The translations under genes were made by a program, and so were the position numbers. From Mycolicibacterium aromaticivorans JS19b1 = JCM 16368 (GTDB lineage Bacteria; Actinomycetota; Actinomycetes; Mycobacteriales; Mycobacteriaceae), in assembly GCF_000559085.1 (NCBI RefSeq), contig NZ_JALN02000001.1, positions 2,542,001-2,606,000 of the forward strand: a stretch of 64,000 bases of DNA. The letters run 5' to 3'. Below are positions 42,513 through 50,419 of this stretch, in pieces (the stretch's first letter is position 1; each line of letters begins with the position of its first letter). A model generated the notes under the pieces. The model did no database searches, was not told where the DNA came from, and saw only the letters and a list, made by a program, of their open reading frames with translations.

Positions 42513-44636
42513 ATGGGGTTCGACGGGGTCGACGAGCCGCTCGCAGAACATGGGGCGGAGCTTCCCGTCGAACTGGTCCGTACGTTGCTGAGTCTGCTGC
42601 GTAACCGGCTCGGACTGGAGACAGCATGGCTGTCTTCCTTTCGTGACGGCGTGCAGACCTTCGAGGTGCTCGACGGTGAAACCGAATCGATCGGACTGTC
42701 CGCAGGCGACCGCGCGTCCCTGTTCGACTCCTACTGTGTGCGCGTGATCGACGGGCGACTGCCCGGGATCATCCCCGACACCAGCGCCAACCAGACCACC
42801 GCGGGCCTGCCGATCACCAGAGAATTCGGGCTGGGTGCCTACGTCGGTGTGCCGGTGCTCAACCGCAGCGGCGGGACGGTCGGGATGGTATGTGCGGTGA
42901 GCCGCGAGGCCAAGCCCTACCTCGCCGACGTGGACCTGCGCATCGTCAAGCAGATCGCCGAGCTCATCGGCACGCTGATCGAATCCCCGGACACCGGCCG
43001 GGACACCACCGCCGCGCAGCGCGCGTCGATACGACGCGTGGTGTATCAACGCGACTTCGAAGTGGTGTTCCAATCGGTCCACGACGTGGCGACCGGCAAG
43101 GTGGTGGGCGTGGAGGCGCTGGCCCGCTTCCCCCGTGAGCCATTTCGTCCGGACGGATTTCTCGCCCAGGCCGCACTACTGGGCTTGGGAATCGAGTTGG
43201 AGACCGCGATCGTGGCGCGGGTCATCTCGATGCTTCCGCAACTGCCCGAGGACGTGTACGTCGCGGTGAACATCTCCCCGTCCGCGGCGCTTGTCGCTCC
43301 GTGGGCCCAGATGCTGGCGGATGTCGACCCGGCGCGAATTGTCCTGGAGCTCACCGAGCATGACGCTGTCCTGGACTACGGCGCGCTTGATGACGCGCTC
43401 GAGCCGTGCCGTGCCCGCGGCGTGCGGGTTGCGGTCGACGACGTCGGCGCCGGCTTTTCCTCCTTCTCGCACGTACTGGAGTTGAGTCCGGAATTCGTCA
43501 AGATCGATCAGTCCATCACCCGTCATATCGACGTCGACGACGCCCGGCGTCGATTGGCGCACGCCATCGCCGAACTCGCCGGACAGATGGGCGCGACCGT
43601 GATCGCCGAAGGCGTTGAGACACAAGGCGAACTCGATGCCGTCCACTCGGTTGGCATCAGTTCCGCGCAAGGCTATTACCTCAGCCGGCCATGCCCTCTC
43701 GTGCACGGATTTCCACCTGCGGCCGCCGCGGCGTCCACCGACCTCCTGCCGACCGCGGTGGACCTGTTGGGAGAGCGGCGATTTGAACTCGCACTCGCTC
43801 ACTCGCCGATCGGCATGGCCGTCGTCGGCCTGGACGGATCGTTTCTGCGCACCAACCGCGCCCTGCGGAACATGCTCGGTTATACCAAACGTGAACTGGC
43901 CGAGCTGACATTCCAGGAGATCACCCACCCCGACGATCTCGACGCCGATATCGCACTTCTCACCGAATGCCTGGAAGGACGGCGGCGTTCCTACCGCATC
44001 GACAAACGCTATGTCGCCGCCGACGGGCGTATCGTGTGGGGCGCGCTGACCGTCGTCGTCGTGAACGCACCGCGAGATCAACCGCGCTACTTCGTATCGC
44101 AGATCGTGGACGTGACAGCCGATCGCATCCGTGAGGCCGATCTGGCCCGACAGGCCGCCACCGACCCCTTGACCGGGGTCGCCAATCGGTCTGCGGGGTG
44201 GAGCCGGCTAGAACAGCTCGACGTCAGCGGGCGGGGTTACGGCATCCTGTTCTGCGATATCGAGCGCTTCAAGAACGTCAACGACCAATACGGCCACCGC
44301 GCCGGGGACCGGCTCCTGGTCGAGGTCGCGGCGCGCCTGCGAGCGGCGGTGGACGATGACGACATGCTGGCTCGTTGGGGCGGTGACGAATTCCTGGTGA
44401 TCACCGATTCCGTCAACGACTGGGAGCTCGCCCGCCTGGCCGATCGAATCACCGATCAGCTGGAGAGCGGTCCGGTGACAGTCGCCGAGGGTAGGCAGGT
44501 ACTCGCGCGGTTGACCATCGGCTTCGCCGCCCACCGCACCGGTGACGGTCGATCGATCGACGGCGTCCTCGAACATGCCGACCAGGCCATGTACAACAAA
44601 CGCCGCCGTGACCGAGCGCGCGCCGCGGGCAGTTAG
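42513..44636 (+). CDS. GAF-EAL-PAS-GGDEF c-di-GMP signalling protein
   Basis: This 707-residue soluble protein has the enzymatic domains in reverse of the usual order. GAF (about 20-155) is followed by EAL (about 170-400; VEALARF at 200-206, VDDVGAG near 308-314), PAS (about 420-540; LGYTKRELAELTF) and GGDEF (about 545-700; ARWGGDEF, motif at 623-627). Both catalytic signatures are intact, so either activity is possible, with GAF and PAS as ligand or redox sensors. No RxxD site precedes GGDEF. It is divergent from the Usp-permease operon and lies near the other GGDEF-EAL gene, giving two such enzymes within 7 kb. Confidence 0.9.
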   Translation: MGFDGVDEPLAEHGAELPVELVRTLLSLLRNRLGLETAWLSSFRDGVQTFEVLDGETESIGLSAGDRASLFDSYCVRVIDGRLPGIIPDTSANQTTAGLPITREFGLGAYVGVPVLNRSGGTVGMVCAVSREAKPYLADVDLRIVKQIAELIGTLIESPDTGRDTTAAQRASIRRVVYQRDFEVVFQSVHDVATGKVVGVEALARFPREPFRPDGFLAQAALLGLGIELETAIVARVISMLPQLPEDVYVAVNISPSAALVAPWAQMLADVDPARIVLELTEHDAVLDYGALDDALEPCRARGVRVAVDDVGAGFSSFSHVLELSPEFVKIDQSITRHIDVDDARRRLAHAIAELAGQMGATVIAEGVETQGELDAVHSVGISSAQGYYLSRPCPLVHGFPPAAAAASTDLLPTAVDLLGERRFELALAHSPIGMAVVGLDGSFLRTNRALRNMLGYTKRELAELTFQEITHPDDLDADIALLTECLEGRRRSYRIDKRYVAADGRIVWGALTVVVVNAPRDQPRYFVSQIVDVTADRIREADLARQAATDPLTGVANRSAGWSRLEQLDVSGRGYGILFCDIERFKNVNDQYGHRAGDRLLVEVAARLRAAVDDDDMLARWGGDEFLVITDSVNDWELARLADRITDQLESGPVTVAEGRQVLARLTIGFAAHRTGDGRSIDGVLEHADQAMYNKRRRDRARAAGS

Positions 44637-44715
44637 GCCGGCGCAAGGCCGCATCCCTTAATTAGATCGGGTAACGTTCCTGTGGTATACGCGCGTGCAG
44701 AAGAGGAGCGACTAC

Positions 44716-45195
44716 GTGAACCTTGGCCCCTGGGGTGACCTCACGATTCTTGCCGCTGCACTGGAGATCGTCTTCGCCACTTGCGTATTCGTCTACATCG
44801 GCCGCCTGGAGCGCCGAACATCCCATCCGATGGGTGACCAGGTGGGTGCCCATAAGAGGGTGCTGGCCAAAGTTCGCAAGCGAGAGCCGCTGTCGCAGGA
44901 CGAATTCGACTACGCCAGCGAGCTCGTAGCCGACGCTCGATCACCGCTGGCCTATGCCATCCCCGCGGCTCTGTTCACCATCGGCTTCTTCTACGTGGTC
45001 GGCTGCTTGTTCATGCTGCACCTCGACGGCGGCAATCCATCATTTCGAACGTTCATCGGCGGCATCCCGATGCTCACGTCGATGAACATGGCCGCTCAGC
45101 TGCGGCGGGTCGCCGGCATGAAAAGCAAACTTCGCGATATCCCGGTGTCGGAGACCGACGACACCGACCAGCTCACTTCTGTTGGTAGCGACTGA
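44716..45195 (+). CDS. small membrane protein of unknown function
   Basis: This protein of about 159 residues starts at GTG 44716, with GAGGAG 7 nt upstream (GTG 44695 has no such site). Two membrane helices are visible, LTILAAALEIVFATCVFVYI and YAIPAALFTIGFFYVVGCLF. They flank a charged cytoplasmic-type stretch (HKRVLAKVRKREPLSQDEF), with a hydrophilic tail. A TATACG hexamer (44686-44691) lies upstream. It follows the c-di-GMP enzyme by 79 nt on the same strand and might be a membrane partner of it. I do not recognise the family. Confidence 0.62.
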   Translation: MNLGPWGDLTILAAALEIVFATCVFVYIGRLERRTSHPMGDQVGAHKRVLAKVRKREPLSQDEFDYASELVADARSPLAYAIPAALFTIGFFYVVGCLFMLHLDGGNPSFRTFIGGIPMLTSMNMAAQLRRVAGMKSKLRDIPVSETDDTDQLTSVGSD

Positions 45196-45229
45196 CTTTC
45201 GCCGGGCAATCAACGACCCTCACCGGCAT

Positions 45230-45296
45230 CGAGTCTGCGCCGAGCGCGGGATGTGCACCCTGCGCAGCGCACTGAGATGCGCTGATTGCAGACTCG
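45230..45296. repeat. nested inverted repeat (long hairpin)
   Basis: CGAGTCTGC (45230-45238) is exactly complementary to GCAGACTCG (45288-45296). Inside, AGCGCA (45266-45271) pairs with TGCGCT (45278-45283) around CTGAGA. The 67-bp element lies between convergent genes; transcribed from either strand it could fold into a branched hairpin. Confidence 0.6.
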
Positions 45297-45299
45297 GCG

Positions 45300-45319
45300 C
45301 ACCGGGGGCGTTCCCGGTG
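45300..45319. terminator. bidirectional terminator candidate
   Basis: A perfect 7-bp stem, CACCGGG (45300-45306) with CCCGGTG (45313-45319), encloses GGCGTT. It lies 9 nt beyond the mmpL stop and about 105 nt beyond the stop of the convergent membrane-protein gene. Position and symmetry suit both directions. Confidence 0.55.
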
Positions 45320-45327
45320 GACTGTCG

Positions 45328-48204
45328 TCAATTCGGCGCTGTGGTGGCGGGGTCGTCGTCGTCCCACAGCAACAACTGACGGACCGATTGTCGGGTGCCA
45401 TAGGGCTGCAGCATCTGGCTGGCCGGCCGCGGACGCACCTTCAGTGGCCACCAGAACCATCGACCGAGTAGCGCCGCCACCGCGGGCGTCATGAAGGACC
45501 GCACAATCAGCGTGTCGAACAGCAGACCCAGCGCGATCGTCGTCCCGATCTGACCGAGGATCCGCAAGTCGGCGAAGATGAACGACGCCATCGTCGCGGC
45601 GAACACCAGACCGGCCGCGGTCACCACCGCGCCCGACCCGGCCATCGCCCGGATGATGCCGGTGTTCAGGCCGGCGTGGATCTCCTCCTTGAACCGGGAG
45701 ATGAGCAGCAGGTTGTAGTCCGATCCCACCGCCAACAACAGAATGATGGCCAGCGCCAGCACGATCCAGAACAGATGGATGCCGAAGATGTCCTGCCAGA
45801 TCAACACGGACAGCCCGAATGAGGCACCTAGAGACAACGCCACCGTGCCGACGATCACGAACGCGGCGACGATGCTGCGGGTGATGAACATCATCACGAG
45901 CAGGATCAAGCTCAGCGCCGCGATCCCGGCGATCATGAGGTCGTACTCGGCGCCGTCCTGGATGTCTTTGTAGGTGGCAGCCGTGCCCGCGAGATAGATC
46001 TTCGAACCGGCCAGTGGCGTGCCCTTGACAGCTTCCTGCGCAGCGTGCCGGATCCCGTCGATGTGCGAAATACCTTCCGGCGTAGCGGGATCGCCGTCAT
46101 GGGTGATGATCATCCGTGCGGCCTTGCCATCGGGTGACATGAACAGCTTCATGCCGCGCACGAACTCGGGGTTGGTGAATGCCTCCGGCGGCAGGTAGAA
46201 CGAGTCGTCGGTCTTGGAGGCGTCGTATGCCTGGCCCAGTGCGGTCGAGTTCTGCAGTGCCGCTTGCGACTGGTCGTTGATTCCCGAGGTGGTGGCGAAG
46301 TTGGTCAGGGTGAGATCGCGGTTGGTCTGCTGACTTGCGATCTGCGGCGGAATCAGAGCCAGCAGCTTGGGTTGCAGCGCATCGAGTTTGGCGATACTGC
46401 CCGCGACGTTGCCCAGCTGATCGGTGAGCGCGTCGATGCCGTCCAAGGCGTCGAACAGCGATCGCAGCGCGGCGCAGGCCGGGATGTCGTAACAGTGCGG
46501 CTCCCAATAAAAGTAGCTGCGTAGCGGGCGGAAGAAGTCGTCGAAATTGGCGATCTTGTTGCGCAGGTCCTGGGCGGTGGCGACGGTGTCCTGGAACGCC
46601 TTCGTCTGCTCGTCGGTGACCGCGCTGGACTGCTGTTGCAGCGCATACTGCTGGCGCAGGATGTCGATCGAGTTGTTGATCACGTCCACCTGCTTGAGCA
46701 GGTCCTCTCCGCGAGCCTGCTGGAACGGCAGATTGTTGATCTGCGAGGCACTTCCGGCGCTGATCTGGAACGGGATCGACGTGTGGTCCAAGGGCGTACC
46801 GAGCGGGCGGGTGATCGACTGCACCTGGGCGATGCCCTCGGTGTGGAACACCGCCTTGGCGACGCGCTCCAACAGGATCATGTCGGTGGAGTTGCGCAGA
46901 TCGTGGTCGGTCTCGATCATCAGCAACTCGGGATTGAGGCGGGCCTGCGTGAAATGGCGTTCGGCGGCGGTGTATCCCACGTTCGCCGGCGCGCTGGCCG
47001 GCATGTAACCGCGGGCGTCGTAGCTGGTCTTGTAGGCGGGCAGCGCGATCAAACCGATCAGCGCGATCGCGACCGTCACCACCAGCACGGGCCCGGGCCA
47101 GCGCACAATCGCGGTGCCGATGCGCCGCCAGCCCTGGGTCCGCATCGGGCGGGCGGGCTCGAACAGGCCGAAGTGGCGGCCGATCACCAACAGCGCCGGG
47201 GCCAGGGTCAGCGCTGCGATCACGGCGACGAGCACGCCGATGCCGGCGGGAACGCCCAGACTGTTGAAGTACGGCAGCCGGGTGAAGGTCAGGCACAACA
47301 CTGCGCCGGCGATCGTCAGGCCAGATCCCAGGATGATGTGCGCGGTGCCGTGGTACATCGAGTTGTACGCCGAGACTCGGTCCTGCCCGACATAGCGTGC
47401 CTCGTGGAAGCGGCCGAGGAGGAAGATCGCGTAGTCCGTTCCGGCGGCGATCACCAACAGCGTCAACAGGTTTGTCGAATACGTCGACAGTTGGATGATC
47501 CCGGCGTTCGCGAGCACGGCCACCGACCCGCGTGACGCGGTCAGCTCGATCATCACCGTGAAGATCACGAAGAACACCGTGGTGAGCCGCCGGTACAGGA
47601 CGAACAGCATCACCGCGATCACCCCGATGGTGATGAGCGTGGTCTTCAATGTGCCGTGCCTGCCCACCTCGAACTGGTCGGTCACCAGAGGCGCGGCACC
47701 GGTGACATAGACCTTGAGGCCCGGCGGCGGCGGGGTGTTGTTGACGATGTTGCGCACCGAGTCGACCGACTCGTTGGCCAGCGACTCACCCTGGTTGCCT
47801 GCCAGATACAGCTGAACCAGCGCAGCCTTGCCGTCCGCGCTCTGTGAGCCGGCAGCGGTCAGCGGATCACCCCAGAAGTCCTGGATGTGCTGAACGTGCT
47901 TGGTGTCCTGCTGCAGCTTCTTGATCAGGCCGTCGTAGTAGTGGTGGGCTTCGGCTCCGAGTGGCTGGTCACCCTCCAGGACGATCATCGCCGAACTGTC
48001 GGAGTCGAATTCGCCGAAGACCTTTCCGATCCGTTTGGCGGCCAGCAGCGATGGCGAGTCCTGCGGGCTCAGTGAGACGTTGTGCGACTCGGCCACGGTT
48101 TCGAGCTGCGGGACGAAAACATTGGTCATCACCGCGAGGCCCAGCCAGAACACCGCGATGAGAACCGAGTACCGGCGGATGAAGTCGGGAATCCGGTGGG
48201 TCAT
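45328..48204 (-). CDS. MmpL-family RND transporter paired with MmpS
   Basis: This 958-residue exporter is a close paralog of the one at 20116; they share long identical runs such as LLTLLVIAAGTDYAIFL and VRQLLLWDD. It has the N-terminal helix YSVLIAVFWLGLAVMTNVF, a periplasmic loop starting VPQLETVAESHNVSL, proton-relay helices (GTDYAIFLLGRFHEA and GSDYNLLLISRFKEE) and a second large loop with two Cys in the HCYDIPACAALR segment, conserved in the paralog. The ATG overlaps the mmpS stop (ATGA), the usual mmpS-mmpL arrangement. Cargo could be a siderophore, lipid or drug; no biosynthesis gene is adjacent. Confidence 0.95.
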   Translation of the reverse strand: MTHRIPDFIRRYSVLIAVFWLGLAVMTNVFVPQLETVAESHNVSLSPQDSPSLLAAKRIGKVFGEFDSDSSAMIVLEGDQPLGAEAHHYYDGLIKKLQQDTKHVQHIQDFWGDPLTAAGSQSADGKAALVQLYLAGNQGESLANESVDSVRNIVNNTPPPPGLKVYVTGAAPLVTDQFEVGRHGTLKTTLITIGVIAVMLFVLYRRLTTVFFVIFTVMIELTASRGSVAVLANAGIIQLSTYSTNLLTLLVIAAGTDYAIFLLGRFHEARYVGQDRVSAYNSMYHGTAHIILGSGLTIAGAVLCLTFTRLPYFNSLGVPAGIGVLVAVIAALTLAPALLVIGRHFGLFEPARPMRTQGWRRIGTAIVRWPGPVLVVTVAIALIGLIALPAYKTSYDARGYMPASAPANVGYTAAERHFTQARLNPELLMIETDHDLRNSTDMILLERVAKAVFHTEGIAQVQSITRPLGTPLDHTSIPFQISAGSASQINNLPFQQARGEDLLKQVDVINNSIDILRQQYALQQQSSAVTDEQTKAFQDTVATAQDLRNKIANFDDFFRPLRSYFYWEPHCYDIPACAALRSLFDALDGIDALTDQLGNVAGSIAKLDALQPKLLALIPPQIASQQTNRDLTLTNFATTSGINDQSQAALQNSTALGQAYDASKTDDSFYLPPEAFTNPEFVRGMKLFMSPDGKAARMIITHDGDPATPEGISHIDGIRHAAQEAVKGTPLAGSKIYLAGTAATYKDIQDGAEYDLMIAGIAALSLILLVMMFITRSIVAAFVIVGTVALSLGASFGLSVLIWQDIFGIHLFWIVLALAIILLLAVGSDYNLLLISRFKEEIHAGLNTGIIRAMAGSGAVVTAAGLVFAATMASFIFADLRILGQIGTTIALGLLFDTLIVRSFMTPAVAALLGRWFWWPLKVRPRPASQMLQPYGTRQSVRQLLLWDDDDPATTAPN

Positions 48205-48647
48205 CCCGACTTGTCCAGGCAGTACGTGAACGCGTTCAGCGTGTTCACAGTTCGCTCGTCTTTGACGACGTCATCGATCTTGATGCGGCAGCCGATCCAG
48301 TCGCTGTCACCCTGAGCGGAGACGTTGACGAACACCGCGGGCTGGGTGGTGGTCGCGTCGTACGCCCACGGCAGCGTGACGGCGTCCGCGCGTTGCGGCT
48401 GCGCGTTGACGTCCAGATAGGTGACGGTCGCGACGGTGCCTGGCGGGCCGAAGACCTCAAGCACCACGTGCTTCGGGTTGAACGGGACGATGTCGTTTCC
48501 TGCCCCGCTGGGAGTAGAGGTGACGTCGTGAGAGGCGAAGATGCCATGCAGCCGATACACAGTAAACCCGGCCACCGCGACGACCACCACCGCCACCAGC
48601 AACATCCAGCGTTGGCTGAGCCGCCGGCCGAGCGAAACCCGCTGCAT
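48201..48647 (-). CDS. MmpS-family transport accessory protein
   Basis: This 148-residue protein has a single N-terminal membrane helix (WMLLVAVVVVAVAGFTVYRL) and an exported beta-sandwich domain: KHVVLEVFGPPGTVATVTYLD, cited as the first strands, and GDSDWIGCRIKIDDVVKDER. MmpS proteins assemble with their MmpL partner in the envelope and may help deliver cargo. I place the start at ATG 48647 because AAAGGG lies 7 nt upstream; the open frame up to 48749 reads through the promoter. Its stop overlaps the mmpL start. The upstream region carries two GTACGGTAC repeats likely bound by a TetR-type regulator. Confidence 0.92.
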   Translation of the reverse strand: MQRVSLGRRLSQRWMLLVAVVVVAVAGFTVYRLHGIFASHDVTSTPSGAGNDIVPFNPKHVVLEVFGPPGTVATVTYLDVNAQPQRADAVTLPWAYDATTTQPAVFVNVSAQGDSDWIGCRIKIDDVVKDERTVNTLNAFTYCLDKSG

Positions 48648-48678
48648 CCGTGACCCTTTCATGAGCGGCGACAGGCGC

Positions 48679-48732
48679 GTACGGTACAACGTTCCCGAAG
48701 GGGGCTTATCAACTAGATTGACCGTACGGTAC
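48679..48732. promoter_or_regulatory. candidate operator region upstream of mmpS-mmpL
   Basis: GTACGGTAC occurs at 48679-48687 and 48724-48732, 45 bp apart. Its reverse complement, GTACCGTAC, occurs twice in the mmpL operator at 20017-20042. The distal copy sits in a wider symmetric context (CCGTACGG, GGTACC). Shared regulation with the 20-kb mmpL is the likely reason. Confidence 0.5.
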
Positions 48733-48767
48733 CGGACCGGACTCCACAACAGGGGATCACAGACGAG

Positions 48768-49598
48768 CTAGCCCCGATACTGGGCAACTTTCTGGGCGTA
48801 GCCGTCGAGCAACCGCAGTGACTCGTCCCGCGACTTCGTCGGCAGCAGAAGATTCGCCTGGCGGTAGCCGAGGCCGTCAAGCGCCTGCCAGTAGTCGAGA
48901 TCGATCGGCGTGCCGAACGTCGTGAGGGGCACGTCGTGACCGGCACCCGACCGGATCTGCTCGATGCGCTTGGTCAGCCGCTCGACGGGCAGCGGATTGG
49001 AGATCCACCCCGCCTGGTGGCGGACGATCCGCTTGACCGTGGCGTCCGAGTCGCCACCGATCACGATCGGCGGATGCGGTTCCTGGACCGGCTTGGGGCG
49101 TGCGTACGAGGGCTCGAAGTCGACAAATTTCCCGTGATACTCGGCCGGTTCATCGGTCCACAACGCCTTGATGGCTTCGATGCGCTCATCCAACAGCGCC
49201 CCGCGCGTCTTCGGATCGGTGCCATGATCGCGCATCTCCTCGAGGTTCCAGCCCGCACCGACACCGAACACGAAGCGGCCGCCGGAGATGAGATCGATGC
49301 TGGCGGCCTCCTTGGCCGTGGTGATGGGGTCGCGCTGGATGAGTAGGGCGATTCCGGTGATCAGCTCGATATCGGAGGTGACGGCCGCGGCCGCGGCGAG
49401 CGTCACGAACGGATCCAGGGTCCGGTAGTAGACCGATGGCAGGTCGCCGCCCTGCGGGTACGGGGATTCCCGGCTGGCGGGGATGTGCGTGTGCTCGGCG
49501 ACGGCGAGTGCACGAAAGCCCCGTTCTTCGATCGCGCGGGCGAGCGACACGGTGTCGATGGTGTCGTCATTGACGAAGGTCGAGATGCCGAATTCCAT
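48768..49598 (-). CDS. LLM-class F420-dependent oxidoreductase
   Basis: This luciferase-like barrel protein of about 276 residues starts at ATG 48768+ on the minus strand (48768 is its stop, 49598 its start; MEFGISTFVND). Family segments are FRALAVAEHTHIPASR, ELITGIALLIQRDPITTAKEAASID, FVFGVGAGWNLEEMRDHGTD and PPIVIGGDSDATVKRI. The closing loop fits the F420-binding subgroup common in mycobacteria. It is 63 nt downstream of a TetR gene on the same strand, so the two may share a transcript. The substrate is unknown. Confidence 0.86.
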   Translation of the reverse strand: MEFGISTFVNDDTIDTVSLARAIEERGFRALAVAEHTHIPASRESPYPQGGDLPSVYYRTLDPFVTLAAAAAVTSDIELITGIALLIQRDPITTAKEAASIDLISGGRFVFGVGAGWNLEEMRDHGTDPKTRGALLDERIEAIKALWTDEPAEYHGKFVDFEPSYARPKPVQEPHPPIVIGGDSDATVKRIVRHQAGWISNPLPVERLTKRIEQIRSGAGHDVPLTTFGTPIDLDYWQALDGLGYRQANLLLPTKSRDESLRLLDGYAQKVAQYRG

Positions 49599-49661
49599 GA
49601 CGACCACATTGCCACTGTCGGGTCGGACGAGCCGCGGGAACGGTCACCGACGATGTCCCCG

Positions 49662-50321
49662 CTAGGACAGTTTGGCCGCCAATCCGGTGATCAGCACGTC
49701 CAGGCTGAAGTCCAGCTGCTCTCCGTCATCCGGTTCGGCATCGCGCACGGCCACAACCTGACGTAGCAGTGGAAAGCCTTCGGCAGCAGTGGTGTTCAGC
49801 GCGGCCGAGACGTCCGCGACATACGGGTGCTCTCGGCTTCTGGACCGAAAAACCGCTTCCCTGCCGGCGGCATGGCCGAGCTCGCTGACCAGTCGAAGGA
49901 TGTGGCCGGCCTCCGTGACGGAGAAGCCTGCGTCGACGAGGCCCTGCAAAACGCGCTCGACGGGCTCGAGAGCTCCGATACCGCTGGCGGGCAGACGAAA
50001 ATAGGCGACGAGTTCGCCGAGTGTGACGGTGGCGTCACGAAGGGCCATGGCGTAGCGGCGCAGGACGTCCCGCCAGTCGCCGCCTGCGGACATATCGATG
50101 CGATTCAGCTCCATGGCAAATGCGTCGACGGCAACCAGCTCGCGCAGCGCTTCCCGATCGCCCACGTGATAGTTGAGGGCTTTGGGGTCCACGCCCAGGA
50201 CGTCGGCGATCGCTTGCATGGTCAGCTCATCGAACGCCAACGAGCGGGCTGCGGACACAATCCGCTCGCGGGTGATCTGTCGTGGCCGCCCGCGCCGGCG
50301 GGGTGCCGCTGACTCCTGCAC
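49662..50321 (-). CDS. TetR-family regulator
   Basis: This protein of about 219 residues has a basic Arg-rich lead (RRRGRPRQITRERIVSAARS) and a TetR DNA-binding helix pair: LTMQAIADVLGVDPKALNYH, then VGDREALRELVAVDAF. The rest is helical ligand-binding domain. I chose GTG 50321 because GAAAGG lies 6 nt upstream; a GTG at 50345 is in frame without a site. It is divergent from the EBP-like membrane-protein gene, and a perfect TCCCG-TT-CGGGA palindrome lies between them, so it probably controls that gene and itself. Confidence 0.86.
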   Translation of the reverse strand: MQESAAPRRRGRPRQITRERIVSAARSLAFDELTMQAIADVLGVDPKALNYHVGDREALRELVAVDAFAMELNRIDMSAGGDWRDVLRRYAMALRDATVTLGELVAYFRLPASGIGALEPVERVLQGLVDAGFSVTEAGHILRLVSELGHAAGREAVFRSRSREHPYVADVSAALNTTAAEGFPLLRQVVAVRDAEPDDGEQLDFSLDVLITGLAAKLS

Positions 50322-50363
50322 AGAGTGCCTTTCGGTTCCGAACACCAGTGAAGCGTGATATTT

Positions 50364-50375
50364 TCCCGTTCGGGA
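50364..50375. promoter_or_regulatory. candidate TetR operator
   Basis: TCCCG-TT-CGGGA is a perfect 12-bp palindrome in an AT-rich context, 43 nt upstream of the TetR start and 44 nt before the divergent EBP-like gene. Confidence 0.45.
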
Positions 50376-50419
50376 TTAATTCCAGCACGCCACCCCATCA
50401 TCGGCGATGAGGACACCCC

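Noticed and set aside
45230..45296. The nested inverted repeat as a tRNA or CRISPR unit
   Set aside because: It has no cloverleaf, anticodon or CCA pattern and no repeated spacer units. Only nested stems are visible.
48648..48749. N-terminal extension of MmpS
   Set aside because: It would read through the candidate operator and promoter. A ribosome site lies directly before ATG 48647.
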